A stretch of 45,368 nucleotides of DNA from contig NZ_HG005289.1 in NCBI RefSeq assembly GCF_000455285.1, positions 207,120 to 252,487 on the forward strand. Reading direction: 5' to 3'. Below are positions 43,834 to 45,368 of the stretch, piece by piece. The notes under the pieces are model-generated. The model was not told the origin of the DNA, did not search any database, and saw nothing but the letters and a program-made list of their open reading frames with translations. Each line of letters opens with the position of its first letter. The first letter of the stretch is position 1. This DNA comes from Candidatus Stoquefichus massiliensis AP9. Its GTDB lineage: Bacteria > Bacillota_I > Bacilli_A > Erysipelotrichales > Coprobacillaceae. A program made the position numbers and the translations under genes.

Positions 43834-44406
43834 CTATTCTCCTTCATATACAAATTGATTATCTGATTCTTCTAAGGTTGGTCCTGTTTTATCTTTTTCA
43901 CTTAGAACAGGCTCTATTCCATTTAATAATCCTCCCCAGTCTACATTCACAGTAGGATCGTCATAACGCATACCACCTTCAGATTCTTTGTTATAAACAT
44001 TATCAACTTTATATCTAAATTCTACATCATCAGTCAATGTTAAGAACCCATGAGCAAACCCTTGAGGAATAAAGAATTGTCTATGATTTTCTGCACTTAA
44101 TTCTACAGAAACCCAATCACCATATGTAGGACTACCTTTTCTGATATCCACTGCTACATCAATCACTTTCCCTTTTGTACAAGAGACAAGTTTAGATTGC
44201 GCATATGGGGGATTTTGCCAATGCAAACCTCTCAATGTTCCTTTTTGTGCACTAAACGACATATTGTCTTGTACAAAATCAACAGTTACACCTATTTTTT
44301 CATATTTAGGTTTAGAATATGTTTCACAGAAATATCCTCTATGATCTCCATTCACATCAATATCAATAATCAATACACCTGGTATCTTTGTTTCAGTTAC
44401 TTTCAT
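43834..44406 (-). CDS. rmlC: dTDP-4-dehydrorhamnose 3,5-epimerase
   Basis: A 190-residue cupin-fold epimerase. GDHRGYFCETYS, NMSFSAQKGTLRGLHWQ with the catalytic His, CTKGKVIDVAVDIRKGSPTYG and FFIPQGFAHGFLTL are all present. It epimerises the RmlB product before reduction by RmlD. I use ATG 44406; a TTG at 44415 has better spacing to GGGAAG and overlaps the rmlA stop, so a nine-base longer product is possible. Confidence 0.94.
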   Translation of the reverse strand: MKVTETKIPGVLIIDIDVNGDHRGYFCETYSKPKYEKIGVTVDFVQDNMSFSAQKGTLRGLHWQNPPYAQSKLVSCTKGKVIDVAVDIRKGSPTYGDWVSVELSAENHRQFFIPQGFAHGFLTLTDDVEFRYKVDNVYNKESEGGMRYDDPTVNVDWGGLLNGIEPVLSEKDKTGPTLEESDNQFVYEGE

Positions 44407-44407
44407 A

Positions 44408-45286
44408 TTAATCAATATACTTCCCTTCTAAAACATCCTTTAAATATTTACCATATTGGTTCTTCTTATATAGTTCACAAGCTTCTAATAGTTCTTCTTT
44501 AGAAATCCACTGATTATCATAAGCAATTTCTTCTAAACAAGCAATCTTTCTATTAGAATGTGTCTCTACAGTTTTCACAAAGTTTGTTGCATCTACTAAA
44601 GACTCATGTGTTCCTGTATCTAACCAAGTAAATCCTTGACCTAGTAAAGTCACTTCTAAATCATTATTTTCTAAATAGATTCTATTTAAATCAGTAATCT
44701 CAAGTTCTCCTCTATCACTAGGTTTAATACTCTTTGCATATTCTACAACCTTATTATCATAGAAATACAATCCAGTCACTGCATAATTAGATTTAGGATT
44801 TTCAGGTTTCTCTTCAATAGAAATAGCTCTCCCTGTTTCATCAAATTCAACAACTCCAAATCTCTCTGGATCATCTACATAATATCCAAATACAGTCGCT
44901 CCTTTTTCTTTTTTGGCAGCATCTCTTAAACGCTTTGTTAAACCATGACCATGGAAAATATTATCTCCAAGTATCATTGCACAACTATCACCGTTAATAA
45001 ACTCTTCACCTAAAATAAAAGCTTGTGCTAATCCATCAGGTGATGGCTGTACTTTATATTGTAAATTCACTCCAAATTGATGTCCATCTTTCAATAACTC
45101 TTGAAATCTCGGTGTATCATCAGGTGTAGAAATAATTAATATGTCTTTGATTCCCGCATTCATTAAAATACTCAATGGATAATAAATCATAGGTTTATCA
45201 TAAATTGGTAACAATTGTTTACTTGTTACTTGAGTCAAAGGATATAAACGTGTTCCACTACCACCAGCTAAAATAATTCCCTTCAT
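44408..45286 (-). CDS. rmlA: Glucose-1-phosphate thymidylyltransferase
   Basis: A 292-residue nucleotidyltransferase from ATG 45286 (SD GGAGG). [18 protein letters not shown] with [17 protein letters not shown] is the RmlA signature, [15 protein letters not shown] holds the metal Asp, and [19 protein letters not shown] follows. It makes dTDP-glucose and is allosterically inhibited by dTDP-rhamnose in this family. The gene opens the rml operon and the whole minus-strand polysaccharide locus visible here. Confidence 0.95.
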   Translation of the reverse strand: MKGIILAGGSGTRLYPLTQVTSKQLLPIYDKPMIYYPLSILMNAGIKDILIISTPDDTPRFQELLKDGHQFGVNLQYKVQPSPDGLAQAFILGEEFINGDSCAMILGDNIFHGHGLTKRLRDAAKKEKGATVFGYYVDDPERFGVVEFDETGRAISIEEKPENPKSNYAVTGLYFYDNKVVEYAKSIKPSDRGELEITDLNRIYLENNDLEVTLLGQGFTWLDTGTHESLVDATNFVKTVETHSNRKIACLEEIAYDNQWISKEELLEACELYKKNQYGKYLKDVLEGKYID

Positions 45287-45325
45287 ATTAATGTCCTCCA
45301 AATATTTTCTATATTTAAATAATAA

Positions 45326-45349
45326 ACCATGACGTAACGTCATGGTCAA
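45326..45349 (-). promoter_or_regulatory. Palindrome overlapping the likely rmlA promoter
   Basis: ACCATGACGT-A-ACGTCATGGT (45326-45346) is a 10-bp perfect inverted repeat. On the minus strand TTGACC (45344-45349) overlaps one end and T/A-rich -10-like sequence (TTTATTATTT) follows. It could be an operator on the rmlA promoter or the terminator hairpin of a gene outside the window. Confidence 0.5.
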
Positions 45350-45368
45350 TTAGTTTTGTTATTTTTGG

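Noticed and set aside
1-45368. CRISPR arrays, tRNA or rRNA genes
   Set aside because: No spaced direct-repeat array, tRNA cloverleaf with CCA-type end or rRNA-like GC-rich stretch was seen by eye; a tRNAscan or CRISPR-finder run would settle it.

Overview
The window is AT-rich (about 30% GC by eye). Gene content and codon use suggest a gut Firmicute of the Erysipelotrichales/Coprobacillaceae type: an archaeal/eukaryotic-type ProS, a MG284/MPN403-like protein, several LytTR regulators, LCP proteins and ChW repeats. This placement is inferred from gene families, not from a database comparison.

Positions 1-16,200 are mostly housekeeping genes. A minus-strand cluster holds pdxK, a TatD-associated radical SAM protein, a tyrosine phosphatase, a small HTH protein and a DUF368 polyprenyl-phosphate transporter cut by the window edge. 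A pentapeptide-repeat gene faces proS, followed by sbcCD, a GNAT acetyltransferase, and a CNNM/CBS transporter gene behind a clear yybP-ykoY Mn2+ riboswitch. Next is a signalling island. A secreted protein of unknown family, with a G8 tract in its ribosome-binding region, is divergent from an AgrA/AgrC-like LytTR regulator and GHKL kinase. Two more overlapping LytTR regulator genes follow, one with Glu at the phospho-acceptor position, and then an XRE repressor gene.

Positions 16,170-22,840 hold a structured non-coding RNA candidate with 6S-like architecture, a sugar-phosphate nucleotidyltransferase, two tandem LCP ligases, a tyrosine recombinase interrupted at an A7 slippery tract, and a short Alg14/PssD-like remnant. 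Strong terminators at about 22.3-22.5 kb close the long minus-strand surface-polysaccharide locus.

Positions 22,840-45,368 are a Wzx/Wzy-type polysaccharide locus on the minus strand, read from right to left. It begins with dTDP-rhamnose synthesis (rmlA, rmlC, rmlB, a GH25-ChW muramidase, rmlD). A second promoter region with a palindromic operator candidate then drives a WbaP-like initiating transferase, a Cps2T/WchF-like rhamnosyltransferase, LicD, a GT32-like transferase, Wzy, two GT2 enzymes and Wzx. Wzx is frameshifted at an (AT)7 tract. A decayed 1 kb insertion-sequence region, two paralogous transferase-like genes and a frameshifted IS200-type element follow. The locus ends with a choline cassette: a winged-HTH/LicC-like/LicA-like fusion, a separate LicC and a BCCT transporter. 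With LicD this gives a plausible complete route for taking up choline, activating it to CDP-choline and placing phosphocholine on the polysaccharide. The LCP proteins would attach the polymer to the wall.

The most notable signals are the phosphocholine cassette with its DNA-binding-domain fusion, the simple-sequence tracts at which surface or recombinase genes are broken (A7, AT7) or could be modulated (G8), the secreted-protein/AgrAC-like module with 21-bp-spaced direct repeats, and the 6S-like RNA.
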